Notes: generated from the sequence alone by a model not told the origin. A stretch of 64,000 bases of DNA from Treponema sp. UBA4873 (GCA_002399405.1 DHDP01000016.1:62001-126000), one strand, 5' to 3'. Numbered from the stretch's first letter, positions 42,982-52,706 are shown. Translations and numbers: made by a program.

Positions 42982-43896
42982 ATGACTGCTGCGGAACTGT
43001 CCGTCGGGTCGTTGAAAGGGCGGAGAATCAAAGACAATCTTGTCGCCTACAGTTTTATTTTACCTAATTTCCTCGGATTTGCGGTCTTTACGCTCGGACC
43101 GATTCTGTTCGCAGTATATCTTGCGTTTACGCAGTGGAACGGTTCAGGCCCGATCACGTTCGTCGGATTAAAAAATTTCAGGGACCTTGCTTCCGACAGT
43201 CTGTTCCTGATCGCGCTGAAAAACACGCTCGTTTACTGCGCCGCGGTGGTGCCGCTCACCGTTATCAGTTCCCTTTTTCTGGCGGTTATGCTGAACCAGA
43301 AAATATTCGCGCGCAATTTTTTCCGCACGGTGAATTTTTTCCCGTATGTCGCGTCTCTCGTTGCCGTCGCGGTCGTATGGAACATGCTCTTCAATCCGGC
43401 AAAGGGGCCTGTCAATCAGCTTCTCTCGCTGCTCGGAGTGCCGGACGACAGGCTTCCCCGCTGGGCTGCGGACAGGAACTGGGCGCTTTTTACGGTCATT
43501 CTGTTCAGCGTGTGGAAAAATACGGGATACTACATGATTATTTATCTTGCAGGTCTGCAGGGAATCAGCCAGCAATTGTACGAAGCGGCGACGCTTGACG
43601 GCGCAGGCAGACGGCAGCAGTTCACATATATTACGCTGCCTCAGCTCCGTCCGACGACTTTTTTCGTCGTTGTCATGCTTACGATTCAAAGTTTTAAAGT
43701 ATACGACCAGATTTATATGATAACGCAGGCCGGACCGGGAACTGCGACGCTCGTCCTTGTCTATCACATATACAACACCGCGTTTGTCGACTGGAATCTC
43801 GGTTACGCGAGCGCTGTCGCAATGGTTCTGTTTCTGCTCGTTCTTGCCGTTACCCTTGTACAATTCAGAGGAGAAAAAAAATATGCCAATGAGTGA
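42982..43896 (+). CDS. Sugar ABC transporter permease (MalF/UgpA type)
   Basis: A 304-residue permease with six membrane helices and the EAA loop (YEAATLDGAGRRQQFTYITL), which docks the ATPase. AGGAGG before ATG 42982. It overlaps the second permease by 14 bases. Confidence 0.93.
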   Translation: MTAAELSVGSLKGRRIKDNLVAYSFILPNFLGFAVFTLGPILFAVYLAFTQWNGSGPITFVGLKNFRDLASDSLFLIALKNTLVYCAAVVPLTVISSLFLAVMLNQKIFARNFFRTVNFFPYVASLVAVAVVWNMLFNPAKGPVNQLLSLLGVPDDRLPRWAADRNWALFTVILFSVWKNTGYYMIIYLAGLQGISQQLYEAATLDGAGRRQQFTYITLPQLRPTTFFVVVMLTIQSFKVYDQIYMITQAGPGTATLVLVYHIYNTAFVDWNLGYASAVAMVLFLLVLAVTLVQFRGEKKYANE

Positions 43897-44737
43897 CATT
43901 TCAAAATCTTCCCGTTCCGGAAATACCGTCTGGAGATCGTTCATATATATTGTTCTTATTCTGTCCGCGCTGTTTACGCTCATTCCGTTCGCGTGGATGC
44001 TTTCGTCGTCGCTCAAACTGGACAAGGACGTTTTCAGATTTCCGATAGAATGGATTCCGAAACATCCGCGGTGGTCGAATTATAAGGAAATATGGCGGAC
44101 AATACCGCTCGGCCGGTTCATTTTCAATACGGCGAAACTGACAGTCATCGTCACATTCCTGCAGATGCTTACGTCGAGTTTTGCGGCATACGCGTTCTCA
44201 AAACTGAATTTCAGATTCAAAAACGCTCTGTTTCTCTGTTATATTTCCACGATTGCCATGCCCTGGCAGGTATATATGGTTCCGCAGTTTATCATGATGC
44301 GCAGCTTCCATCTTAATAATACACATCTGGCCATTATCTGCCTGCAGGCGTTTTCCGCGTTCGGCGTGTTTCTCATGCGCCAGTTCTATCAGTCTATTCC
44401 CGACGAACTGTGCGAAGCCGCGCGCATCGACGGTATGAGCGAATACCGCATATGGGGAAAAATCATGCTGCCGCTTTCGAAACCCGCACTTTCGACGCTG
44501 CTGATTTTTTCGTTCGTCGGTACGTGGAACGATTTTCTCGGACCGATGATTTACCTGACGAAGACGGAACTGAAAACGATACAGATAGGACTGCGCATGT
44601 TCATTACCCAGTATTCGTCCGACTACGGACTCATTATGGCGGCCAGCGTCGTCGTTTTGATTCCGGTTCTGATCGTATTTCTGTCGCTCCAGAAATTCTT
44701 CGTCGAAGGAATCGCTTCGACGGGACTGAAAGGATAG
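43883..44737 (+). CDS. Sugar ABC transporter permease (MalG/UgpE type)
   Basis: A 284-residue permease with six helices and the EAA loop CEAARIDGMSEYRIWGKIML. ATG 43883 lies inside the end of the first permease with GAGGAG nearby. It converges on the response regulator gene with a 20-base gap and no terminator visible between them. Confidence 0.93.
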   Translation: MPMSDISKSSRSGNTVWRSFIYIVLILSALFTLIPFAWMLSSSLKLDKDVFRFPIEWIPKHPRWSNYKEIWRTIPLGRFIFNTAKLTVIVTFLQMLTSSFAAYAFSKLNFRFKNALFLCYISTIAMPWQVYMVPQFIMMRSFHLNNTHLAIICLQAFSAFGVFLMRQFYQSIPDELCEAARIDGMSEYRIWGKIMLPLSKPALSTLLIFSFVGTWNDFLGPMIYLTKTELKTIQIGLRMFITQYSSDYGLIMAASVVVLIPVLIVFLSLQKFFVEGIASTGLKG

Positions 44738-44757
44738 CGGAATATAATTAACAGGAA

Positions 44758-46041
44758 TCAGCTCTGTTCCGGAATGAGGCCGTCTTTGTATTCCGACGGG
44801 GAACATCCTTCCACTTTCTTAAAAACCGTACTGAAATAGAAGGCGCTTTCAAAGCCGAGGCGGTCCGCACATTCGTAAACGAGCAGACCGCTGTCGTCCT
44901 GAAGCATTTTTTTCGCGGCCGCTATTTTCTCGCGCGTTACGTATTCGACAAAACCCGTACCGCCGGATTTTGCGAACAGCTGGCTCAGATAATTCGGAGT
45001 AAATCCGAACGCAGCCGCTACGTCGTTCAGTGAAAGCCTCCTGCAAATATTGCTGCGGATGTATTCCTGTACCTGCGCGACGATGCGGTCTTTGTATGCG
45101 ATTTTATTTTCCGCACGGGCGAAGACGACTGGTGTCCGTTCCACGGCTCCGGCCGACACTTCCGAAGCGCTCCTGTAGGAAACGGTGATGTCCGAAGGAG
45201 AACTGACAGGTATTCCCGCCGCGCAGTAGAGATCGACACTGAAATAGGAAAAAACTACTTCCCTCAGTTTTGCGAGCACGGCTTCGACCGTATCTCTGTA
45301 TTGTCCTGCCTGAAGGGACGAAAGCAGCAGCGTTACGGCAAAATGTTTTATATCGAGTCCCGTTACGTAACACGGACAGTATTTTGCGACGGTTCCTTCC
45401 GCTGTCTGCAGCGTACTTGCATATAACCTTGTACGCGCCTCCGCGGAGAGGGGCCGGTTCTGTTTCATGACAGTTTCGCAGATAACCACCGCATAGCATG
45501 CCGAGTCGAACTTTATGCCGAGTTCGGAAATCTGTTCCCTGAAAGCGGCGGGACTTGCGATTCTGCCGTTGAACAGCTGGAGAAAAAAACGGTCGCGGAA
45601 CAAAGCCTGCGTACCGCTCCGTACAGCCGGTTGTTCCTGTTTCGTTCCGCGCGCTTTGATTTCCTGCACGGTCTGTACTGCCTTTTTCATCGCAGCTTCA
45701 AGCTGGCCGGGCGTCAGCGATATCTTAACAAGATAGTCTACGGCCTGCACGCGGACAGCCTCCCGTGCGAACGAAAAATCTTCGTAGCTTGTAAGGAAAA
45801 GAAATACGGGCAGCTTCCCGTATTTCTCTCTGCTTTCGCGTGCAACGTCGAGACCGTTTTTTACCGGCATGCTGATATCGGCAAGAACTATATCGGGACT
45901 GAACGAGCCTATCATCTCAAGTGTCTGGCTGCCGTTGTGCGCTGTTCCGGCTATTTCTATTCCCAGCGCATTCCAGTCGAGCATGGACGTGAGTCCGACG
46001 AGCACGAGCATTTCGTCGTCCGCAATCAGAAGTTTCATCAT
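44758..46041 (-). CDS. YesN-like response regulator with AraC-type DNA-binding domain
   Basis: A 427-residue regulator. The receiver has acidic DD near residue 8-9, phosphoacceptor Asp55 (VLADISMP), Thr84 and Lys106. A middle segment of about 200 residues carries no known domain, and the C-terminal double helix-turn-helix (YIRSNICRRLSLNDVAAAFG, FTPNYLSQLFAK, then ADRLGFESAFYFSTVFK) binds DNA. ATG 46041 overlaps the kinase stop. It likely controls the sugar transporter next to it. Confidence 0.92.
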   Translation of the reverse strand: MMKLLIADDEMLVLVGLTSMLDWNALGIEIAGTAHNGSQTLEMIGSFSPDIVLADISMPVKNGLDVARESREKYGKLPVFLFLTSYEDFSFAREAVRVQAVDYLVKISLTPGQLEAAMKKAVQTVQEIKARGTKQEQPAVRSGTQALFRDRFFLQLFNGRIASPAAFREQISELGIKFDSACYAVVICETVMKQNRPLSAEARTRLYASTLQTAEGTVAKYCPCYVTGLDIKHFAVTLLLSSLQAGQYRDTVEAVLAKLREVVFSYFSVDLYCAAGIPVSSPSDITVSYRSASEVSAGAVERTPVVFARAENKIAYKDRIVAQVQEYIRSNICRRLSLNDVAAAFGFTPNYLSQLFAKSGGTGFVEYVTREKIAAAKKMLQDDSGLLVYECADRLGFESAFYFSTVFKKVEGCSPSEYKDGLIPEQS

Positions 46042-47831
46042 ACAGGTTTATCCTCCGGGCCCGGCAGCAGAATCGTAACCCGGGTATATGAACCGGCCTC
46101 GCTCGCAATGGAAAGTCCGTATTTTTCCCCGAAAGCAAAGATGAGCCGCCTGTTCACGTTGGAAAGCCCGACATGTCTGAACAGTCCGTCCCTGTTTCCC
46201 GACGCATCGACAAGGACGCAGTCGATCGTTTCCCTGCTCATGCCGACGCCGTTATCAGTAATGTCGATTTCTACGTCGTCTGTACGGTTTTGAACGGTAC
46301 AGTGCGCGACTCTGATCGCTATAATTCCGGCAGTATCCTTCGGTTCGATGCCGTGGAAAATCGCGTTTTCGATGACCGGCTGGAGTGTAAAACGCGGAAT
46401 CACCGCGTCGAGCAGCCGTTTGTCCTCCGTATCGACAGTCATCGAGATCGAACCGCCGTACCGGTATTTCTGAATCGTAAAATAATCGTCGAGCAGACTG
46501 AGTTCGTTCCGGAGCGGCAGCTCCTCGGCAGTGTTGTTCGAAATGTTTTTGAGGAGGGCCGCGAGCGCCGTCACCATTTCCGCAATGCCGGGAGCGTTTT
46601 GTATCGTCGCCATCCACCGTATTGAATTGAGCGTGTTGTACAGAAAATGCGGATTGATCTGACTCTCGAGCATCCTGTATTCCAGTTCGCGTTTCTGTTT
46701 TTCGCTGTCCAGCTTGTTCTGCATCAGGAGCCGTACGTTCTGCGAAAGCGAGTTGATTCCTTTCCCGATCGTTCCCAGTTCGTTGTTCCATTCGATGGAC
46801 GGATCGAACGAAAAATCCCCGGAAGATATGATTTCCATCCGTCTCTGCAGCTGCGTAACCGGAATGTCGATGAGACCGGTCAGGACTTTCCGCAGCAGCA
46901 GGGCGAACAGTACGAGGGCGAGTACAATAACGGCCGTGATGCGGATAAAAAACAGAATCTGGCTTACGTCCTGTTCCCGCGACATGATCTGCGTGAAGTA
47001 CACCGATTCGGAGCGGAACGGATACCGGACAAATATATGACGCTTCGTTCCCGTTCGTATTTCTCCGGTAACGGTCTTTTCGTTTACAGTTTTTATCGGT
47101 ATGCGCGGTGCATCCGCAAAGTCGAGATCCGATTTTACGACGCGTTTTCCGTCGAGCCTGTATGTGTTTTTCCCGAGCGACAGATATATCGTACTGTCAG
47201 GCTGTGTGTAATAACTTTTCAGCTGATCGGTAAACAGCTCTGCTGATACGCCGATGTATACGTATCCGATAAGCTGCCGCGTGTATATGTGCAGTACGGG
47301 CTGTACGACGGGGATGATGAAATCATCTTCCTCCGTACTCAGCGGATCTTTTACGATGGTGTTGAAACCGGTGCTTCGCTTCGCCGTAAGCGGCGTCAGA
47401 AGCCGCATCGTTTGAGCATTGAGCGGAAGACTTTGCGGCATCCTGTTTCCGGCCTGAATTGTTTTTCCCGAAAAATTGGTGATGACAATTCTGCGGATAT
47501 AGTACGAGGCAGTACAGTTCCTGATTTCTTCGACGACGCGGTCGTACGCGTCGAGCATTGCCTGCGTGTCGCTGCCGCTGTTTCCGAAATAGTCCGACAG
47601 CTGCGGATTCGTGCTGCACCAGCGCGCAAGCAGTTGCACGGAAGTCATCTGCCTGTCGATAATTCCTTCGATCAGCTGGAGATTGAATTCCGCGGCCCGT
47701 ATCATATTCTGCCTGGTATATGACCGGTACCAGAAAAAACTGAAAAGCGTAATCAGAACGGCAAGTACGAGCGAAAAGCCGACAGAAATGACGGTGTTTC
47801 TGAATTTCAGCGATTTGCTTCGGAAGAACAT
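46038..47831 (-). CDS. YesM-like sensor histidine kinase
   Basis: A 597-residue kinase: an N-terminal helix (VISVGFSLVLAVLITLFSFFW), an extracytoplasmic sensor of about 260 residues, a second helix (FIRITAVIVLALVLFALLLR), a HAMP-like linker, and the LytS/YesM-type catalytic core with QINPHFLYNTLNSIRWMA (phosphoacceptor His) and FTLQPVIENAIFHG (N box) plus DNGVGM. It pairs with the downstream regulator and senses an extracellular sugar or envelope signal. Confidence 0.92.
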   Translation of the reverse strand: MFFRSKSLKFRNTVISVGFSLVLAVLITLFSFFWYRSYTRQNMIRAAEFNLQLIEGIIDRQMTSVQLLARWCSTNPQLSDYFGNSGSDTQAMLDAYDRVVEEIRNCTASYYIRRIVITNFSGKTIQAGNRMPQSLPLNAQTMRLLTPLTAKRSTGFNTIVKDPLSTEEDDFIIPVVQPVLHIYTRQLIGYVYIGVSAELFTDQLKSYYTQPDSTIYLSLGKNTYRLDGKRVVKSDLDFADAPRIPIKTVNEKTVTGEIRTGTKRHIFVRYPFRSESVYFTQIMSREQDVSQILFFIRITAVIVLALVLFALLLRKVLTGLIDIPVTQLQRRMEIISSGDFSFDPSIEWNNELGTIGKGINSLSQNVRLLMQNKLDSEKQKRELEYRMLESQINPHFLYNTLNSIRWMATIQNAPGIAEMVTALAALLKNISNNTAEELPLRNELSLLDDYFTIQKYRYGGSISMTVDTEDKRLLDAVIPRFTLQPVIENAIFHGIEPKDTAGIIAIRVAHCTVQNRTDDVEIDITDNGVGMSRETIDCVLVDASGNRDGLFRHVGLSNVNRRLIFAFGEKYGLSIASEAGSYTRVTILLPGPEDKPV

Positions 47832-47923
47832 ACGGACAGTATACCATCATTCGGCGCAGGTTGCAAAAATACGGAATACGCTGCCGGACGAAACCTGCCG
47901 CTTGAAACCGGACGGATTCGAAA

Positions 47924-47990
47924 TTGTCCGTTTGGAGTGGATGAAACAGACTTGAGGCATAATAATTTTATACAGTTAGATATTGCTAAC
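47924..47990 (+). promoter_or_regulatory. Promoter with TTGTCC/TGGAG element and DtxR-box-like operator of the second ABC pair
   Basis: TTGTCCGTTTGGAG (47924-47937) is followed by a -10 candidate TATACA (47969-47974), no good -35 box, and the operator GTTAGATATTGCTAAC (47975-47990). It is 17 bases before the TTG start of the first ABC gene. The spacing from element to operator (37 bases) is close to that at the small RNA (39) and eno (35) promoters. Confidence 0.68.
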
Positions 47991-48007
47991 TATATAAGGA
48001 GGTCGTT

Positions 48008-49753
48008 TTGTCCGGTATTTTTTCGTATATGGGGCGGTACAAAAGGAACACCATAGCCGCACTTGTGCTTATTATGATAAGCGTTCCGTTCGGCGTGATA
48101 CCTTACTTTTTCATAAGCCGTCTGATCAATTCATATTTGTCCGGCGGCGTTACCGTACAGCTGCTGCTTGTGTGCTCCGTCGCCGTTTTCCTGTCTTTTG
48201 CCGTAAAATACACGCTGTACGGTTTCGGGCTCAGTCAGTCTCATGAAGGGGCGTACGGTACGCTGCTCAATCTCAGGAACAAACTGGCTGAAAATCTGAT
48301 TCATCAGCCGCTCGGAGAAATCGTCGACGGCGGAACCGGAAAGTATAAAAAAAGTTTCGTTGAAGAGATAGGCCGCATCGAACTCATGCTTGCGCATATG
48401 TTTCCCGAAGGCATTCCCAACATCGTACTGCCTGTCGTCGTATACGTCATAATCTTTTGCACCGACTGGCGGATGGGACTGCTTTCACTCGGCTCGCTCC
48501 CGTTCGGCATTGTCGGCATGGCGGCGATGATGAAAAGCGGTGTTGAAAAAATGCCGCTGTATTATCAGGCCGGCGCGCGGCTGAACAGCGCCATAGTCGA
48601 ATATGTTTCAGGCATGGAAGTCATAAAAATATTCGGGCAGACGACAAGTTCCTATCAGAAATACAGCGATACGGTCAATGTGTATAAAACGTTCACCCTC
48701 GGCTGGTATAAAGAAAGCTGGAAATACATGTCCATGGTGTACGCGGGCATGCCGTTCACCGTCATTCTCACGCTGCCGGTCGGAGCGCTTCTGTATTTCA
48801 GCGGTTCCCTCGAGCTTTCGACATGGATATTCGTCATGATGCTCGATTTAAGCCTGAGCTCGCCTTTGACGAAAATAATTAATTTTATGCCGCTCTTTCC
48901 GCAGATTACGTATACGGTCAGGCAGCTTGAAACGCTCTACGCCGCGAAGGACGTGCAGTCCGGGACGGTTACGGCGCTTCCCGAAAACTACGACATCGTC
49001 TTCGACGACGTAACGTTTGCCTATCACGACAGGAACGTACTCGAACACGTAAGCTTTACGGCCCGGCAGAATAAGATGACCGCAATCGTCGGCGAATCGG
49101 GCAGCGGTAAAAGCACGGCGGCCCGCCTCATCGTGCATTACTGGGACGTAAACGGCGGCAGCATAAAAACAGGCGGCAGGGATATACGCGACTACACATT
49201 CGACACGCTTATGAACATGACGAGCTACGTAGCGCAGGACACGTTTCTGTTCCGGGGTACGATAGCGGACAACATCGGAATGGGAAAACAGGGAGCGTCG
49301 GACGAAGAAATCCGCGCAGCGGCAAAAGCCGCCGCATGTCACGATTTCATCACGGCGCTGCCGGACGGATACGACACCGACGTCGGTTCTCTCGGCGGAA
49401 AATTGTCGGGCGGAGAAAAGCAGCGCATTACGATTGCGCGCGCCATTCTCAAAAACGCACCGATAATAATTCTCGACGAGGCGACGGCCTTCACCGATGC
49501 GGAAAACGAAGACCTGATTCAGCTGGCGGTGGAAAATCTGACGAAGGATAAAACTGTGATCGTCATAGCGCACCGGCTCGGAACAGTCTGCAACGCCGAT
49601 TCCATTATCGTTATGAAGGAAGGGCGGATAAGTGCCGCGGGAACTCACGATGAACTGCTCGCTTCTTCCGCCGAGTATCAGAAATTGTGGCGGATGAGTC
49701 AGCTTGCAGGAAACTGGAATCTTGCAGTCAGAGAGGAGACGGCTCATGTTTAA
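48008..49753 (+). CDS. ABC transporter, fused permease and ATPase, first of second pair
   Basis: A 581-residue exporter-fold half transporter with about six membrane helices, then Walker A GESGSGKST, signature LSGGEKQR and Walker B IIILDEATA. The start codon is TTG 48008, with AGGAGG (47997-48002) five bases upstream. The promoter carries a DtxR-box-like operator. The overlap of 8 bases with its partner points to a heterodimer of YbtPQ/IrtAB type, that is, possible siderophore import. It is not linked to a biosynthetic cluster here. Confidence 0.88.
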   Translation: MSGIFSYMGRYKRNTIAALVLIMISVPFGVIPYFFISRLINSYLSGGVTVQLLLVCSVAVFLSFAVKYTLYGFGLSQSHEGAYGTLLNLRNKLAENLIHQPLGEIVDGGTGKYKKSFVEEIGRIELMLAHMFPEGIPNIVLPVVVYVIIFCTDWRMGLLSLGSLPFGIVGMAAMMKSGVEKMPLYYQAGARLNSAIVEYVSGMEVIKIFGQTTSSYQKYSDTVNVYKTFTLGWYKESWKYMSMVYAGMPFTVILTLPVGALLYFSGSLELSTWIFVMMLDLSLSSPLTKIINFMPLFPQITYTVRQLETLYAAKDVQSGTVTALPENYDIVFDDVTFAYHDRNVLEHVSFTARQNKMTAIVGESGSGKSTAARLIVHYWDVNGGSIKTGGRDIRDYTFDTLMNMTSYVAQDTFLFRGTIADNIGMGKQGASDEEIRAAAKAAACHDFITALPDGYDTDVGSLGGKLSGGEKQRITIARAILKNAPIIILDEATAFTDAENEDLIQLAVENLTKDKTVIVIAHRLGTVCNADSIIVMKEGRISAAGTHDELLASSAEYQKLWRMSQLAGNWNLAVREETAHV

Positions 49754-51485
49754 ATTAATTTCCCGGATTATGAAATTGTCGGGCGGATACAGGCGCATGC
49801 TGAACAGGGCATACGTTCTGTCGTTCTTCGAAAATCTGCTCGCGGACGTTCCTGTATTTCTGATTTTTTACGTGCTTGCGGAAATAATACAGGACGCTTT
49901 CACCGCACGGACTATATTCGTCAGTACGATAGTGCTCGTCTGCGGCGTCGTGCTGAGGATGATTCTGCGTTTTCTCGTGGACGTCAATCAGTCCGGCGTC
50001 GGATACGAAATATTCGCACGCGAACGGATGAGTCTCGGCGACCGCATAAAGCGTTTTCCCATGGGATTTTTTACGGAAGGAAATATCGGAAACGTAACCG
50101 CGGTCATCACGAACGACATAACGTTCGTGGAAGAGTTCGGAATGGATACACTGGGCAAGATAACATCGTCGCTTCTTTCACTTCTGGTGGCGGCGCTGTT
50201 CCTGCTGTATTTTGACTGGAGGCTGACCGCGGCGCTGCTTTGCGTTTTCGCTCTGTTCATGCTGATTTTTATGCGCCTTAACAAAATTGCCGCGGAAGAA
50301 TCCGAAAACCAGCAGGAGGCACAGAAGAATCTTTCCGGCACCGTCATCGAATACATAAAGGGCATGCCTGTCGTAAAGGCGTTCAATCTGGCCGGTAAAA
50401 ACCACAGAGCAACCTCTGAGGATTTCCGCCGGATGACGGAAACGCAGCTGCGCTATGAGCAGCGGTTCTGCGCACCGATGATTCTTTCCGAATGTACCGC
50501 GGGGTTCGGCGTTGCCGTTTTCATTCTGATAAGCGGACTTCTCGGACTCGGCCGCGGCCTGCAGCTGCCTTTTGTTGTCGGTATGACAGTTTTTGCCTTT
50601 CAGCTTGTCGCTCCGCTTCTCATCCTGTCGGGAATCACCGCCCAGATCCGCGTGGCGGACGCCGCGCTCGACCGGTACGATGCGCTGCGTGAAAGTACGC
50701 TTATAGACGACGGCGGAAAAGACATCGTTCTGCCGCGGTATGATATAGAATTCAGCAGCGTCCGGTTCGGATACGAAAGAAAAGACGTTCTGAAGGACAT
50801 CAGTTTTACTGTTCCCGAACGCAGCATGACGGCGCTTGTGGGAAAAAGCGGCTGCGGAAAAAGCACCATAGTCAACCTCATAGCCCGCTTCTGGGACGTG
50901 CGTTCGGGCAGCATAAAAATCGGCGGAGTAGACGTGAGAGAACTCACTTCCGAAAGCCTGCTCAAAAACATCAGCGTCGTGTTTCAGAACGTGTATTTAT
51001 TCAACGATACGGTGTTCAACAACGTATCGTTCGGAAAACCGGGCGCGGCGAGAAGCGAGGTTGAAGAAGCGTGTAAAAAAGCGCGCTGCCACGATTTTAT
51101 TACGGCGCTTGAAAACGGATACGACACAGTCATCGGAGAAGGAGGCTCGACGCTTTCGGGCGGAGAGAAACAGCGCATATCGATAGCGCGCGCCATTCTC
51201 AAGGACGCTCCCGTCGTGCTCCTCGACGAAGCGACCGCAAGCATCGATCCCGACAACGAGGCGCACATTCAGCAGGCAATCAGCGAGATGGTGAAAGGAA
51301 AAACGCTTATCGTTATAGCGCATAAACTGTCGTCGGTCGTGAATGCAGACCAGATACTCGTCATAGAGGACGGAGCCGTGACTGAACGGGGAACGCACGG
51401 TCAGCTTCTCGCTGCGGGCGGTCTGTATACCGCACTCTGGGAACGCGGTTCAAAAAGCAGGGGATGGAAAATAGCGGAAAAGTAA
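49746..51485 (+). CDS. ABC transporter, fused permease and ATPase, second of second pair
   Basis: A 579-residue partner: a membrane half with about six helices, then Walker A GKSGCGKST, signature LSGGEKQR and Walker B VVLLDEATASID. ATG 49746 follows GGAG inside the end of the first half. Both ATPases are intact. The two ABC pairs in this window are homologous but not near-identical, so they may take up different ligands. Confidence 0.88.
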   Translation: MFKLISRIMKLSGGYRRMLNRAYVLSFFENLLADVPVFLIFYVLAEIIQDAFTARTIFVSTIVLVCGVVLRMILRFLVDVNQSGVGYEIFARERMSLGDRIKRFPMGFFTEGNIGNVTAVITNDITFVEEFGMDTLGKITSSLLSLLVAALFLLYFDWRLTAALLCVFALFMLIFMRLNKIAAEESENQQEAQKNLSGTVIEYIKGMPVVKAFNLAGKNHRATSEDFRRMTETQLRYEQRFCAPMILSECTAGFGVAVFILISGLLGLGRGLQLPFVVGMTVFAFQLVAPLLILSGITAQIRVADAALDRYDALRESTLIDDGGKDIVLPRYDIEFSSVRFGYERKDVLKDISFTVPERSMTALVGKSGCGKSTIVNLIARFWDVRSGSIKIGGVDVRELTSESLLKNISVVFQNVYLFNDTVFNNVSFGKPGAARSEVEEACKKARCHDFITALENGYDTVIGEGGSTLSGGEKQRISIARAILKDAPVVLLDEATASIDPDNEAHIQQAISEMVKGKTLIVIAHKLSSVVNADQILVIEDGAVTERGTHGQLLAAGGLYTALWERGSKSRGWKIAEK

Positions 51486-51520
51486 ATAAGGAAAGAAGGA
51501 GCTGAAGAAATTTCTCGTAT

Positions 51521-51848
51521 TCACGAGATGTGTGTCCGCAGAAGACAGATTATGATGCAGTATTTGAGCCTGTCATACTGTTCCGATTCTCCGATCTGAT
51601 CGGAGTACAGATGCGATCCGTAATAGTTCAGGCGTTCCATGAGTTCTGCGGACGTGACATTTTGTATCTCAATATCGTAGGAACGGCCGGCAGAATCCGG
51701 AACTTTCACGTCCATGATTGTTTCCTTGTCGCGGACTGACTGGCGCAGGTTGAACGGTGAAGTGATTTTTACCGGCTCTACGGGTTCTGTTCCGGCGTCT
51801 TCCAGCACGGCGTTGATGAACGACGCGGAAATAATAAAAAATAAAATA
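51521..51848 (-). pseudogene. Truncated PD-(D/E)XK nuclease-family transposase (Rpn-like)
   Basis: The minus-strand frame shows FINAVLEDAGTEPVEPVKI, then SPFNLRQSVRDKETIMDVKV and GRSYDIEIQNVTSAELMERL, ending YYGSHLYSDQIGE. That is the nuclease core of Rpn/PDDEXK_2 transposases, with D (MDVKV) and E/Q (DIEIQ). The N-terminal part is missing, cut off by the end of the phosphodiester glycosidase gene, and the C-terminal end is abrupt. It is a dead remnant of a mobile element. Confidence 0.82.
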
Positions 51849-52706
51849 TTAATTCTGTACCCTGAACCCGAAACTGGCTGCCTGTACTGTGCGGCAGGTG
51901 TAGGAGAGGACGCTCTTCCCGTCGATGCAGAGGTCGGAGGAACTGCCTCCGTCGAATTCCATCGCGTCGGTACAGCCCATCGCCCTGAATATGTCGGCGC
52001 ACTGCTGATACGAAAGTCCCGCGCTTTTACGCGGCTCCTCTCCCTCGACGACGAGCAGATACAGCATGCGTCCGTCCCCTGATATGCCCGCACCGCTCCG
52101 CGAGTCGTGCCTGAAGGCCCGGAACTCTTTTTTACTGCCGCCTCGGAGCACGGAGAAGAAACCGCCGAACGCGTATTCCGCCCCCCGTACCGCTTCTTCC
52201 GTCTGGTTGTCGGCTATAGAGGCACGGCTGTACGTACCGTTTTCGGTATCCTGTCTGAAAACAAGCGCGCAGTATCGTTCGACGAGAGGAGCGTACTGTC
52301 TGCCTCGGACTATATGGATGCCGACAATGTCTTTTTTCCGCGTGAACGGAGATGTGTTCACCGCCACCGTGCAGCCGTATTTTTCTGCAAAGGCCGAAGT
52401 GCTCATTACCCGCGGTTTTGTTCCGTCCGTCGTACTGCCGGGGAATGCAACAAGCTCAAGACCGCCGGATGCAAGGTCTATGCGGACCGCATGCCAGCGC
52501 ACGGGAATCGTTTCGTTTTCGTAGTCGAAGCGGTCGATCCCTCTGCAGACGTTCCGCCAGTCGAACGACTCCGGCACGTACAGCGCCTGCGGAATGTTCT
52601 GTTCCGCTTCCGCCGTGCTCTGCACCGTCCGGCTCGCACAGGATACAAATGCGAACGAGCAGAGAAAAAAAGTTGCGAGAGAAAGAAGGGCTGCGACTCT
52701 TTTCAT
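51849..52706 (-). CDS. Phosphodiester glycosidase family lipoprotein
   Basis: A 285-residue lipoprotein (lipobox FVSC) of the NAGPA/PF09992 fold: WHAVRIDLASGGLELVAFPG, AVNTSPF, HIVRGRQYAP, RMLYLLVVEG and MEFDGGSSSDLCIDGKSVL, the last holding the DGG motif of the active region. Bacterial members are thought to cleave phosphodiester-linked sugars or act on peptidoglycan. The 3' end abuts the transposase remnant. ATG 52706 is plausible; a clear ribosome site is not seen. Confidence 0.85.
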   Translation of the reverse strand: MKRVAALLSLATFFLCSFAFVSCASRTVQSTAEAEQNIPQALYVPESFDWRNVCRGIDRFDYENETIPVRWHAVRIDLASGGLELVAFPGSTTDGTKPRVMSTSAFAEKYGCTVAVNTSPFTRKKDIVGIHIVRGRQYAPLVERYCALVFRQDTENGTYSRASIADNQTEEAVRGAEYAFGGFFSVLRGGSKKEFRAFRHDSRSGAGISGDGRMLYLLVVEGEEPRKSAGLSYQQCADIFRAMGCTDAMEFDGGSSSDLCIDGKSVLSYTCRTVQAASFGFRVQN

